Shown in pieces: positions 35,618-44,241 of a stretch of DNA of 64,000 nt. Source of the DNA: Gemmata palustris (GTDB lineage Bacteria; Planctomycetota; Planctomycetia; Gemmatales; Gemmataceae); assembly GCF_017939745.1 (NCBI RefSeq), contig NZ_JAGKQQ010000001.1, positions 7,455,299-7,519,298 of the forward strand, in the 5' to 3' direction. Both the position numbers and the translations under genes were made by a program. Within the stretch, counting starts at the first letter, position 1. Each line of letters starts with the position of its first letter. The notes under the pieces are model-generated. The model was not told the origin of the DNA. It ran no database searches and saw nothing but the letters and a program-made list of their open reading frames with translations.

Positions 35618-37102
35618 TCACCCTGCGCGGTCCAGTGACCGCAGGCGGTCGCCGACCTGAGCGAGGATCTGGTGGGCGATCTGGTTCGGGTTGTAACCGC
35701 CGGTGAGGTACACCATCGGTTTGCCGTACTTTTCGCAGTAGGCCTTAACGTCGCCGTAACTGTGACTCGCCCAGCGGATCGCGAGCAGCACCACGGCTAC
35801 CTCCGGGCGCGCGACAGCGGGTTCAAAGATGGTGACCGATTCGTGCGGGCGCGTGGACACCCAGTTCAGTTCGTTCAGCCCAAAGGCTTGCTCGATGGAG
35901 CGCCGTGCCGCGTTCCGTTCGACCCCACCGATTAGCACCGCTTGCCGACCGCGGAGCAGTTCGGCCACGGCGCAAATCTCCGCCGCCGGCTTCTCCGTTC
36001 CCGTATCGTCCGCTGGCGCGGGTCGCGTCGCGAGGTACTCGTTGACCGCGCTGAATACCCGTTCCGCATTCGGGCCCGGCTCCTGATCTTCCGGCAGCGT
36101 GTCCAGCACCGGGAGCAGTAACTCGCGGATGTCGGCGTTGCTCGCGGGTACGCCGGCCGATACCACCCCCTCCAGCAGTTCCAAAACACGGGGCCATTCC
36201 GGGGCCGCGCTCGCGGGCGCTTCGGCCATCTTTCGCAACTTGTACTTGAGGTTGGTGAGCCCCTTATCGCGGGTGCGCGCCTTGCCGCGGGCCTCGGCCA
36301 GCGCGTCGCGCAGCACCGCGAGCCGGCTCAGTAGGTCCGGCCACTGGTCCGCGGACACCCGGTCTTCCTTCTTCAGATACCGGTTGATGTAGATCTGGGA
36401 GTTGCGAGCGAACTCGCGGACGTGGACGAACAGGTGAACCTGATCGTTGTCCACGCGCCGGTGAACATCGAGTACGCCGGCCCACATCAGTGCCTGGGCT
36501 TCGGCCCCCGCGTACAGGACGCGCTCGCGGTGCCGCTCGGCGAGCGCGTCGGGCAGGGTTTGGAGGATCGCGAGCAAGTTGGCCGCTTCCGCGCCGACGG
36601 CGAACGCTCCCCCCAAATCCTCCCACGCCTTCGGCGCGTCCACGTAGTCACCGGGGTGCAGCATCCACAGGTCGCAGTCGGGGAGTTCGTTAGCCAGGCG
36701 AACGAGGTCATCGGGCGCGGGCGCCGTGCCCCCGCGCTTGCGGGCGGCGACAACGCGCGCGGCTTCGGCCTTCAGGTGGCACCGGCGCGCGATAACGGGG
36801 AGATCGACGGGAACGAGCCCGCGACCCTCGTCGTCGGCGAACACGAGCGGGCGGATCGGGGCCGGCGGGCGCGCGAGCGAAAAGTCCGCGGGGATAACGA
36901 CCGGAGGGGGCGGCAGAACCGCGCCCGCGGGGTCAGCCTGCTCGACAACATGAGTGGTAGGGGCGGGGGCGAACTGGTCGGCCCAGGTCGCGATGGCCCG
37001 CCCCAGACCGTGGACCGCGTCGCGCAGGTGCGGGTCCGAGCGGACATACGGCCCGAGGCGCTCGAACAGTGCGACCAGCGCCTCGGCCAATTCGTCCGTC
37101 AT
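35618..37102 (-). CDS. Uncharacterised protein with DUF2325-like C-terminus
   Basis: A 494-residue soluble protein that I cannot name. The N-terminal half is alpha-helical (AEALVALFERLGPYVRSDPH) with a Pro-rich linker (VLPPPPVVIPADFSLARPP). The middle includes a long helix (RLAVLRDALAEARGKARTRD). The last 100 residues (QAVLIGGVERNAARRSIEQA, then VVLLAIRWASHSYGDVKAYC and GKPMVYLTGG) match the layout of DUF2325 domains, Rossmann-like modules with no proven activity. The ATG at 37102 is used; an upstream in-frame start adds 17 residues. Confidence 0.65.
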   Translation of the reverse strand: MTDELAEALVALFERLGPYVRSDPHLRDAVHGLGRAIATWADQFAPAPTTHVVEQADPAGAVLPPPPVVIPADFSLARPPAPIRPLVFADDEGRGLVPVDLPVIARRCHLKAEAARVVAARKRGGTAPAPDDLVRLANELPDCDLWMLHPGDYVDAPKAWEDLGGAFAVGAEAANLLAILQTLPDALAERHRERVLYAGAEAQALMWAGVLDVHRRVDNDQVHLFVHVREFARNSQIYINRYLKKEDRVSADQWPDLLSRLAVLRDALAEARGKARTRDKGLTNLKYKLRKMAEAPASAAPEWPRVLELLEGVVSAGVPASNADIRELLLPVLDTLPEDQEPGPNAERVFSAVNEYLATRPAPADDTGTEKPAAEICAVAELLRGRQAVLIGGVERNAARRSIEQAFGLNELNWVSTRPHESVTIFEPAVARPEVAVVLLAIRWASHSYGDVKAYCEKYGKPMVYLTGGYNPNQIAHQILAQVGDRLRSLDRAG

Positions 37103-37283
37103 GGCAGTACCCGGTGCGGGTTCCCACGAAGGCGACTCGTTCGTTGTAGGCACCGATAACGGTCGCGGTCAAGGCGCGCGGGCGCGCCGGGCCGATTCGC
37201 CGTTTCCAACGCGCGCGGCCCGGCGTAAACTGTCCGCTGCGTTCCCGCTCACCACCAGATATTCATTTGAGAGAACGGCCCCC

Positions 37284-37712
37284 ATGAAACGCTTCGCTGG
37301 CGCCCTCACGGTACTGGCTCTCGCGCTCGTCGGCGCGGCTTCCGCCGACGAGAAGGCCATCAAGGAACTGGAAGGAACGTACAAGATGACCGTCGCCGAG
37401 AAGGGCGGCAAAGCGGCCCCGAAGGAGCTGACCGACACGGCCACCGTGACGATCAAGGGCGACGAACTGACCATCGCCTTCGGCGCGGACGACAAGAAAG
37501 TGGCCAAGATCAAGGTCACCGCGGACGCCAAGCCCGCGACCATCGACCTCAGCCCCACCGAGGGCGCCGAGAAGGGCAAGACGTTCCCCGGGATCTACAA
37601 ATTCGAGAAGGGCGAACTCACGCTGGCGTTCACCGAGAAGACGGACCGGCCGAAGGAGTTCAAGTCGGACGAAGACGTGATCCTGCTGAAACTCAAGAAG
37701 TCCGAGAAGTAA
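37284..37712 (+). CDS. Exported TIGR03067-type protein 1
   Basis: A 142-residue exported protein: signal peptide MKRFAGALTVLALALVGAAS, then KAIKELEGTYKMTVAEKGGK and a lipocalin-like series of strands ending in GIYKFEKGELTLAFTEKTDR and DVILLKLKK. This fits the planctomycete TIGR03067 family (unknown function, probably a small beta-barrel). It is followed after 60 bp by a paralogue in the same direction. Confidence 0.8.
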   Translation: MKRFAGALTVLALALVGAASADEKAIKELEGTYKMTVAEKGGKAAPKELTDTATVTIKGDELTIAFGADDKKVAKIKVTADAKPATIDLSPTEGAEKGKTFPGIYKFEKGELTLAFTEKTDRPKEFKSDEDVILLKLKKSEK

Positions 37713-37772
37713 TCGCCCCGGTCACGAATTCGTTCGCGACCGCCCCACGCACCCCGACCGGAGTACCAACCG

Positions 37773-38210
37773 ATGCGCCCACTGGTAGCTGTTGTGGTTC
37801 TCGCGCTCGCCGGTTTCGCGACCCGGGCCGCGGACGAGCCGAAGGACGCGGCCAAAAAGCTCGAAGGCACCTACGAGGTGGTGGACGTCCTCGTCGGCGG
37901 GAAACCCGACGCGAAGAAGGACGAAGTGAAGGTGTTCGAGATCAAGGACGGCGAGATCATCATCAAAATGGAGAATCGCAACGAGGTCGCGAAGTTCACG
38001 CTCGATCCGTCCAAGAAACCGGCCCACATCGATCTCACGGCCAAGAACGACATGAAGGTCGAGGGGATTTACGAAGTGAAGGAAACGGACAAGGGGCTGG
38101 AACTCACCATCGCGTTCACGCGGGGCGGTAACGGCAAGGGCGAGCGCCCGAAGGACTTTAAGGGCCAGGGCGAAGACGACACGGTCATCAAACTGCTCCG
38201 CAAGAAGTGA
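37773..38210 (+). CDS. Exported TIGR03067-type protein 2
   Basis: A 145-residue paralogue of the preceding gene: signal peptide MRPLVAVVVLALAGFATRAA, then KKLEGTYEVVDVLVGGKPDA, a central IIIKMENRNEVAKFTLD, and IYEVKETDKGLELTIAFTRG with a basic tail. The shared pattern LEGTY...DGEL/GLELTIAFT marks tandem duplication. A 28-bp perfect hairpin 25 bp after the stop probably ends transcription. Confidence 0.8.
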   Translation: MRPLVAVVVLALAGFATRAADEPKDAAKKLEGTYEVVDVLVGGKPDAKKDEVKVFEIKDGEIIIKMENRNEVAKFTLDPSKKPAHIDLTAKNDMKVEGIYEVKETDKGLELTIAFTRGGNGKGERPKDFKGQGEDDTVIKLLRKK

Positions 38211-38235
38211 TCCGGGATGGAGGAATCGCAGTTGG

Positions 38236-38294
38236 ACGAGCCGCGACCGCAAGGGAGCGGAAGCGCCTTCCGCTCCCTTGCGGTCGCGGCTCGT
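38236..38294 (+). terminator. Perfect 28-bp hairpin after the TIGR03067 pair
   Basis: Arms 38236-38263 (acgagccgcgaccgcaaggg...) and 38267-38294 match at all 28 positions around a 3-base loop (cgc). The strength and position suggest a terminator, but the arm sequence (gagccgcgaccgcaagggag) also looks like an interspersed repeat. Confidence 0.85.
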
Positions 38295-38302
38295 TACAGG
38301 AG

Positions 38303-38448
38303 GCACAGGGCTCCCTGTGCTACGGAAGACGGCCCCTCCGGGGCGAAGACTAACACCTTCAATGCCTTTCACGCCGCGGAGCGGCCGGCGTTTTTAGCAC
38401 AGGGCGGGAATCCTGTGCCCCTTTAACACGGGGTGGGAACCCCGTGTT
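38303..38448. repeat. Chain of short hairpins upstream of the DedA gene
   Basis: Three separate perfect stems: 38303-38320 (gcacaggg/ccctgtgc, 2-nt loop), 38397-38418 (gcacagg/cctgtgc, loop gcgggaat) and 38425-38448 (aacacgggg/ccccgtgtt, loop tgggaa). The last two share a G-rich loop and are separated by 6 bases. They look like members of one small family of stem-loops. Confidence 0.8.
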
Positions 38449-38480
38449 TGTGTGATTCACCATTCGGGACACCGCGCGAC

Positions 38481-39326
38481 ATGGAAGAGTTTTTCTCGCA
38501 GGTCGGCCAGTTCTTCGTGCAAGTCTGGAACATTGTTCTGGTCGTCGCAGACCCGCGAAACCTCCGCGATCCGGACCGGTTCCGCGCCGCGTTTGCAGGG
38601 GCCGGCGTGTTTTGGGTGGTGCTGTGTGCGGTCGCGCTAATCGTGTTCACGGAAACCGGCCTGCTGATCGGGTTCCTGCTCCCCGGTGATTCGCTTCTGG
38701 TGGTGCTCGGTATTTTCGTTCACCTGACCGGGTGGAACCTGTTGCCGTTCCTCGTGTGCCTGAGTGTCGCGGCGGTTGTGGGCGACGCGGTCGGCTATTG
38801 GATCGGGAAGCGTGCGGGACCGGCGATCTTTAATCGGCCGTCGAGCCGCTTCTTCAAGCAGGAGTACCTCCTCCGAGCGAAAGCCTTCTACGAGAAGCAC
38901 GGCGGGAAGACGATCATCATCGCGCGGTTCGTGCCCATCGTTCGGACGTTCGTACCGGTCGTGGCCGGGGCGACGAAGATGGAGTACCGCACGTTCCTCC
39001 TCTACAACGTGTTCGGCGGGATCGGGTGGGTGGCGAGTATGCTGTTGATCGGATACTATCTTCTGCCGTTCGCCGACCCGCTGTGTCAGAAACTCCTCGG
39101 CGACCCGAACTTCACTTGGGCGAAGCACATCGACAAGGTGGTGGTGGTGGTCGTGTTCCTGTCGATCCTGCCCATCGTGTGGAAGGGGTTCAAGCACTGG
39201 CGTGACGGGCGGAAGGCGCCCGACGCAGCGGTCGCGGCCGTGACCGCCGTTCCGCCGGCGGGAGCACCCGCGGCTGAACCGCCGGCCCCCGTTACGTCGG
39301 CTGCGAGCGCGGCGCCAACCAAGTAG
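38481..39326 (+). CDS. DedA/VTT family membrane protein
   Basis: A 281-residue member of the DedA (SNARE-associated/VTT) family. Landmarks are TGLLIGFLLPGDSLLVVLGI, VVGDAVGYWIGKRAG, FYEKHGGKTIIIARFVPIVR and FVPVVAGATKMEYRTFLLYN, including the conserved Arg in the re-entrant loop. DedA proteins are thought to move lipids or maintain proton-motive force. The C-terminus is an Ala/Pro-rich tail (AAVTAVPPAGAPAAEPPAPV). The start MEEFFSQVGQ at 38481 is chosen; 16 more codons upstream overlap hairpins. Confidence 0.9.
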   Translation: MEEFFSQVGQFFVQVWNIVLVVADPRNLRDPDRFRAAFAGAGVFWVVLCAVALIVFTETGLLIGFLLPGDSLLVVLGIFVHLTGWNLLPFLVCLSVAAVVGDAVGYWIGKRAGPAIFNRPSSRFFKQEYLLRAKAFYEKHGGKTIIIARFVPIVRTFVPVVAGATKMEYRTFLLYNVFGGIGWVASMLLIGYYLLPFADPLCQKLLGDPNFTWAKHIDKVVVVVVFLSILPIVWKGFKHWRDGRKAPDAAVAAVTAVPPAGAPAAEPPAPVTSAASAAPTK

Positions 39327-39345
39327 CGTTACCAAGCGATCGCCT

Positions 39346-39627
39346 GCTCGTGGCCTCGCGGTTCCAGGAGCCCGGCGAACGGCCGGTGTGAGCCGGCCGG
39401 TGGAACATGCGGTGGCCGGTTGTTGCGCGTGTGTCGAGGCGTCGTGACCCCGCCCGCAAGGGCGGTGGTCGTTCGATCCCCACCTTGCTCGGTGATTGCC
39501 CCTCGTGTTCTCACCCGCTCTTGCGGGGTTCACCAAATTGGCTCCGTGGTTGGTTTTGAGCTTACACCGGCCGGCTCACACCGGCCGTTCGCCAAGACAT
39601 CTCCGGGCGAACCGCGAGGCCACGAGC
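39346..39627. repeat. Two-part inverted repeat (27 + 19 nt arms)
   Basis: Two sets of perfect arms: 39346-39364 with 39609-39627 (gctcgtggcctcgcggttc) and 39374-39400 with 39567-39593 (ggcgaacggccggtgtgagc...). They enclose a central region at 39401-39566 that carries gcggtggtcgttcgatcc. A 19-nt piece (39368-39386, gagcccggcgaacggccgg) recurs as its complement at 34085-34103. It occupies almost the whole gap between the DedA gene and the convergent AlaRS gene and looks like a MITE-like element. Confidence 0.92.
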
Positions 39628-39640
39628 GGGTGAACCAATC

Positions 39641-42343
39641 TTACTTCGCCAGCAACTCGCGCCCCAAGCGGTCAGCTTTCTGGAGCGCTTCGGACAGCTT
39701 CGCCGGCTCCTTACCGCCGGCTTGAGCCATGTCGGGTTTACCGCCGCCGCCCCCGCCGATGACCGGGGCGACTTGCTTCACCACGTCGCCGGCTTTCAGC
39801 CCCTTCTTCACGAGATCCGGCGTGACCGCGGCGATGATGGAGGCGTTGTCCGGCCCCTCGGACCAGCCGAACACCACGAACGCCGATCCGCACTTCTGCT
39901 TCACGCGGTCGATCTGCGTGCGCACGGTTTCGTTGCTCGCGCCGTCGGGCAGTTTCGCGACCACGACCTTCGCGCCGCCCACTTCTGGCGCGGACGCGAT
40001 CAGTTCATCTACCACTCCAGTAAGTGCTGCGCCGACGGCCTTCTTCAGTTGAGTTTGAAGCGCCTTCACCTGATCCTGAAGGGCGCTCACGCGCGTTTGG
40101 AGTTCGTCGGGCCGGCACTGGAACGCTCCGGCGAGTTCGTCCACGATCGCGCTGCGGGTCTGGACATCGTCGTAGGCCGGCTTGCCCGTGACCGCGGTGA
40201 TGCGCCGAATGCCCTTCGCGACACCCTCTTGGGCCGAGATCTTGAAGTACCCGATGAGGCCCGTTCTCGGCAGGTGCGTGCCGCCGCAGAACTCCACGGA
40301 GTTGTCCTGTTTCAGCTTGTCCGGCGATTCGGCGCCGATCATCACCACACGAACCGGGTCCGGGTACTTTTCGCCGAACACCGCGCGCACGCCGGGCAGT
40401 TTCTGCGCCTCCGCGAGCGGCAGCACGACCGCAGCCACGGGCTGATCGAGCACGACCTGCCGGTTGACCCGGCGCTCGATCTCCTGGAGTTGTTCCGCCG
40501 TGACCGGTTTGTCGTGGCTGAAGTCGAAGCGCGTCTTGGACTCGTCCACGAGTGAGCCCTTTTGCTCAACGTGGTGCCCCAGAACCTCACGCAGTGCGAG
40601 GTTCAACAGGTGCGTGGCGGTGTGGTTCCGCATGATGTCGATGCGGCGCGAGGTCGTCTGCATGGCCTCGACCGTGTCCCCGACCGACAATTCGCCCTCG
40701 TGCAGTGTCCCGATGTGCAGAACCGTGTCACCGAGTCGCTGAGTCTTTTCCACCTCGAAGTCGGTGCCCGCCGAACGAACCGTACCCGTATCACCGACCT
40801 GTCCGCCCTGTTCGCCGTAGAAGCATGTGCGGTCGAGCAGCAGCGCGACGTTTTCGCCCGCGGCAAGCTTGCCGGACGTCACCACCGCGTTGTCCTGTAC
40901 CCAGCCGAGTACCTTCGCACTCACGGGAGCGTTACCGAACTTGGGCAGATCGTCCGTTGCGGGCAAATCGCCCTGCACGGCCGTCACCACGAACTCCTTC
41001 CCACCCTCGCGCGACTTGATCTTGGCATCCTCCATCTCCTTCTCGAACCCGGGCACGTCCACCGTCAGCCCCTGCTCTTGAGCCATCTGCTGCGTGATAT
41101 CGATGAGCACGCCGTAGGTGTCGTGGAGCTTGAACGCTTCCTTGCCGCTTACCTGTGTGCGGCCGGTCTTCTTCATCTCCCCCGCGATGCGGTCGAATAG
41201 CGTGATCCCGCGGCGTAGCGTGCGCAGGAACGCCAGTTCCTCATCGCGAATCTGGTCGATGACCTTGTGCGGGTTCTTCTTCAGCTCCGGAAACGCATCG
41301 CCGAAGTGCTCGACCACCGTCGGCACGAGCTGGTACAGGAACGGTTCGGTCGTGCCGAGCACCTGGTAGCCGTAGCGCTCAGCCCGGCGCAGGATGCGCT
41401 TCAGCACATAATCGCGGCCGACGTTACCGATGGTCGCGCCGTCCGTGAGCGCGAACGTGAGTGTCCGGATGTGGTCCGCGATCACGCGGTACGCGGTGTC
41501 TTTCAGGTCTTCGAGTACGCCACCGTAGGGAGTGTCGCACTTCGTCACTTTGTGGATCGCCGTGAACAGCGGCATGAACACGTCGGTGTCGTAGTTGCTG
41601 TTCTTCCCCTGGATCACCTTCGTGATCCGCTCGAAGCCCATGCCCGTATCGACGTGTTGCGCCGGGAGCGGGGTGAGGCTCTGGTCCTCGTTCCGGTTGA
41701 ACTGGATGAACACGAGGTTCCAGATCTCGATGACCTTGTCCGTTCCTCCGTTCACGAGCGGCCCGCCGCTCTTATCCGGCGTGTGATCGTAATGCACCTC
41801 GGTGCAGGGTCCGCACGGCCCGGTGTTCCCCATCTCCCAGAAGTTGTCCTTCTTGTTGCCGAGGTGAATGTGCGACTCGGGCACCCCGACCTCTTTCCAG
41901 TACCCCGCCGCTTCGTCGTCACGCGGGATGCTCGCGCCCGGGTCGCCCTCGAACACGGTGACGTGTAGTCGGGTCGCGTCGAGCTTCCATACCTGCGTGA
42001 GCAGTTCCCACGCCCACGCGATCGCTTCCTTCTTGAAGTAGTCCCCGAAACTCCAGTTCCCGAGCATCTCGAAGAACGTGTGGTGGTACGTGTCCTTGCC
42101 CACATCATCGAGGTCGTTGTGCTTGCCGCCCGCGCGGATGCATTTCTGCGTGTTCGCGACCCGGACGTGCGGCGGCTTCTCGGTTCCGAGGAAGTACGGC
42201 TTGAACTGGTTCATGCCCGCGTTGGCGAACAGCAGCGTCGGGTCGTCGTGCGGCACCACCGGGGACGACACGATGTTTGTGTGTCCGTGCTTTTTGCAAA
42301 AGAAGTCGATGAACTGCTGGCGGATTTCGCTGGAAGAGAGCAT
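39641..42343 (-). CDS. alaS: Alanyl-tRNA synthetase
   Basis: A 900-residue class II synthetase that charges tRNA-Ala and edits mischarged Ser or Gly. The N-terminal catalytic domain starts MLSSSEIRQQFIDFFCKKHG and has motif HTNIVSSPVVPHDDPTLLFA and FEMLGNWSFGDYFKKEAIAW. The editing zinc site is present as HTATH (about residue 573) and CGGTH (about 683). The C-terminal DHHA1 domain ends with a GGGGGG stretch. Length and domain order are normal (about 870-900). Confidence 0.95.
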   Translation of the reverse strand: MLSSSEIRQQFIDFFCKKHGHTNIVSSPVVPHDDPTLLFANAGMNQFKPYFLGTEKPPHVRVANTQKCIRAGGKHNDLDDVGKDTYHHTFFEMLGNWSFGDYFKKEAIAWAWELLTQVWKLDATRLHVTVFEGDPGASIPRDDEAAGYWKEVGVPESHIHLGNKKDNFWEMGNTGPCGPCTEVHYDHTPDKSGGPLVNGGTDKVIEIWNLVFIQFNRNEDQSLTPLPAQHVDTGMGFERITKVIQGKNSNYDTDVFMPLFTAIHKVTKCDTPYGGVLEDLKDTAYRVIADHIRTLTFALTDGATIGNVGRDYVLKRILRRAERYGYQVLGTTEPFLYQLVPTVVEHFGDAFPELKKNPHKVIDQIRDEELAFLRTLRRGITLFDRIAGEMKKTGRTQVSGKEAFKLHDTYGVLIDITQQMAQEQGLTVDVPGFEKEMEDAKIKSREGGKEFVVTAVQGDLPATDDLPKFGNAPVSAKVLGWVQDNAVVTSGKLAAGENVALLLDRTCFYGEQGGQVGDTGTVRSAGTDFEVEKTQRLGDTVLHIGTLHEGELSVGDTVEAMQTTSRRIDIMRNHTATHLLNLALREVLGHHVEQKGSLVDESKTRFDFSHDKPVTAEQLQEIERRVNRQVVLDQPVAAVVLPLAEAQKLPGVRAVFGEKYPDPVRVVMIGAESPDKLKQDNSVEFCGGTHLPRTGLIGYFKISAQEGVAKGIRRITAVTGKPAYDDVQTRSAIVDELAGAFQCRPDELQTRVSALQDQVKALQTQLKKAVGAALTGVVDELIASAPEVGGAKVVVAKLPDGASNETVRTQIDRVKQKCGSAFVVFGWSEGPDNASIIAAVTPDLVKKGLKAGDVVKQVAPVIGGGGGGKPDMAQAGGKEPAKLSEALQKADRLGRELLAK

Positions 42344-42652
42344 GACAGAACTCGTGGTTTGGCGCTCCGAATGACGGTCGGTCCCCGGAGCCGGTTATCG
42401 AAAAGGACACGAATTCGGAACGAAAGTTCAAGGGCCGCAACCGGAACCATCAACCGGTGGCGCGGTCTATTGGTTTGTGTAAGGGGCGGACTTTTTTCAC
42501 AGATCTGTCATTTATGAGAGAAAAAGGAGTTGTGAAAGGTCGATGAGTGGTTTACGGTAGAGCTATCAGGACGTGACCGGACGCCGGCACTCCTCCTTCG
42601 CCTGTCTTTCCCGCAATCGCGGTGGGGTTCTCGCCCCAGATCGAGGTTTCCG
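42344..42652. other. Intergenic gap between AlaRS and receiver-like genes
   Basis: About 310 bp between divergent genes. It contains an AT-rich, less GC-rich segment from about 42480 to 42560 (ttttttcacagatctgtcat...gagaaaaaggagttgtg), suggesting promoter sequence. No gene, repeat or T-box-like element was identified. Confidence 0.4.
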
Positions 42653-43060
42653 ATGAGAACGAATAGCCGAGCGATTTCTGAAGTTCGTGCCGAATCCCGG
42701 TTCGCGACTCCGCCGCGCTTGTTAGTCGTCGCGACCGATAACCGTAGCGGTGACGCCGTAGCTCTGGCCGAAGCTCTCGACGCTTACGGGGCCGAGACCG
42801 AAGTTCGGTTCGCGGGTGATATGAGTGCGGACGATCACATTCAACCGGATGCCGTGATCGTCGCCGAGCCAACAATGAGAGAAGAAAAAGAGCGTTACTA
42901 CGCACCGGGAAGCCACCCGCTCCTGGTCGCGGTAACCGACGGCGATATCCGCAAAGAGCAAGCACGCGCTGCCGGTTACGATCTGGTCGTGAGCCGAGCC
43001 GTCAGCGCGAAGTCGCTGATGGACCAGTTGGGCGAGCGCCTGCTCCGAATCCATCTGTAA
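42653..43060 (+). CDS. Receiver-like protein without phospho-acceptor Asp
   Basis: A 135-residue protein with the alpha/beta layout of response-regulator receiver domains: PRLLVVATDNRSGDAVALAE, then DAVIVAEPTMREEKERYYAP, LLVAVTDGDIRKEQARAAGY and VSRAVSAKSLMDQLGERLL. The third strand ends VIVAEP where receivers have a phospho-acceptor aspartate, so phosphorylation seems lost. The conserved Lys position is also replaced by Arg in VSRAVS. It may be a stand-alone protein-binding module. No histidine kinase is nearby. Confidence 0.6.
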   Translation: MRTNSRAISEVRAESRFATPPRLLVVATDNRSGDAVALAEALDAYGAETEVRFAGDMSADDHIQPDAVIVAEPTMREEKERYYAPGSHPLLVAVTDGDIRKEQARAAGYDLVVSRAVSAKSLMDQLGERLLRIHL

Positions 43061-43080
43061 GACCAAACTTCTGAACGGTA

Positions 43081-43134
43081 GAAACGCGACGCGGGCCGGG
43101 ATCAGATCCCGGCCCGCGTCGCGTTTCGATTTTT
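43081..43134 (+). terminator. Rho-independent terminator
   Basis: Perfect 23-bp stem: left arm 43081-43103 (gaaacgcgacgcgggccggg...) and right arm 43105-43127, followed by gattttt (43128-43134). It lies 20 bp after the receiver-like gene. This is the textbook terminator of the window. Confidence 0.9.
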
Positions 43135-43222
43135 GATGCAATGCGAGGCCGCAAATAACGACTCACGTTGTGCTGCTCGTGGCACGAGCAAAAATGAGGA
43201 CCATCAACGCAATGAGGGCCGG

Positions 43223-44122
43223 TTACGCGGCGATTCGCCCCAAATCGACTTGAGTGACCTGAAGGCGCGCGGCGAGGATGGGCTTTTTCGCTTTCAGCAC
43301 CAACACGCGGCCGATGAACCGTTCGAGGAAAATGAGCGGCAGAATGCGCCAGGCGTGCGGGAGTTCTCCGCGGCGCAGGTGGCGCTTCATGACGCGGTGT
43401 TCCCCGAAGCGGGAAAATACCCGTCGCAGTTCGCGCGCGGTGGTCTTCGGAGCGGTCGCGGGGGCCGGCGGGCACCGCCAGTAGATGCGCTGGAGCGGGA
43501 GCAGGACGTTCTGCCAGAACGCGGTATCGAAGCGCGCCGGGAACAGCCCGATCACCTTCCCACCAGGTTTCAGTACGCGAAACAGTTCATCAATGCGGGC
43601 CGAGGCCGGTTCGGTCGCGTCGTAGAGGGCGTTCCACGTCACCACATCGAACGCGCCATCGGCGAACGGCAATCGCCCGCCCGTTAGCGGAACGAAGTCT
43701 GCCGACAGGCCGTGTCGGGCAAAGTTGTCCTGAACCAAATGCGCGTGTTCGTCCGGGGTGGTCGCGATCGTAACGTTCGTGCCGGTACGGGTATAACTTG
43801 CTGCGTCGGTACCGAGTCCGCAACCGAGGACGAGGAGCGATTCGCCGGGGTGCCGGCCGAATTCCAGTGCGCGGGGCAGCCAGTGCCCGTGGCGCTGGTA
43901 CCTTTTTTGCTCTAATTCATCGAACCACGCCGCCGAATACGGTTCGCACCCGTGTCGGGTCGATCGTACCGTGTGCGGGCGGATCAGTTCGTGGGTCGCC
44001 GCGACGTGCGGGTCCGGGGCCAGTGGCGCGGCCGGCGCTGGCATGGGGAGCGGCGTGGCGTGTTCGGCCGAGCCCGAAGACTCGACCGCGAACAACTTTA
44101 AGTTCGCGAACCCGCTTTCCAT
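43223..44122 (-). CDS. SAM-dependent methyltransferase (type 11)
   Basis: A 299-residue class I methyltransferase. The SAM motif is LLVLGCGLGTDAASY; the acidic end of strand 2 is altered (NVTIATTPDEH). Motif PFADGAFDVVTWNALYDATE and VLKPGGKVIGLFPARFDTAF follow. An N-terminal segment of about 50 Ala/Pro-rich residues precedes it. The C-terminus (RILPLIFLERFIGRVLVLKA) is hydrophobic and may touch the membrane. ATG 44122 is used; a GTG three codons earlier is also possible. Confidence 0.8.
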   Translation of the reverse strand: MESGFANLKLFAVESSGSAEHATPLPMPAPAAPLAPDPHVAATHELIRPHTVRSTRHGCEPYSAAWFDELEQKRYQRHGHWLPRALEFGRHPGESLLVLGCGLGTDAASYTRTGTNVTIATTPDEHAHLVQDNFARHGLSADFVPLTGGRLPFADGAFDVVTWNALYDATEPASARIDELFRVLKPGGKVIGLFPARFDTAFWQNVLLPLQRIYWRCPPAPATAPKTTARELRRVFSRFGEHRVMKRHLRRGELPHAWRILPLIFLERFIGRVLVLKAKKPILAARLQVTQVDLGRIAA

Positions 44123-44241
44123 AGCGCGCACACCACAGTGGCTCCGGGTAAGATGACCGCACGCTGATAGCGTGGGAAGCGGAGCGGGTCAAGTGCGAGC
44201 GAGACCGCCCGGGGATTGCGTCCGGTCGAAGCGGAGGAACT

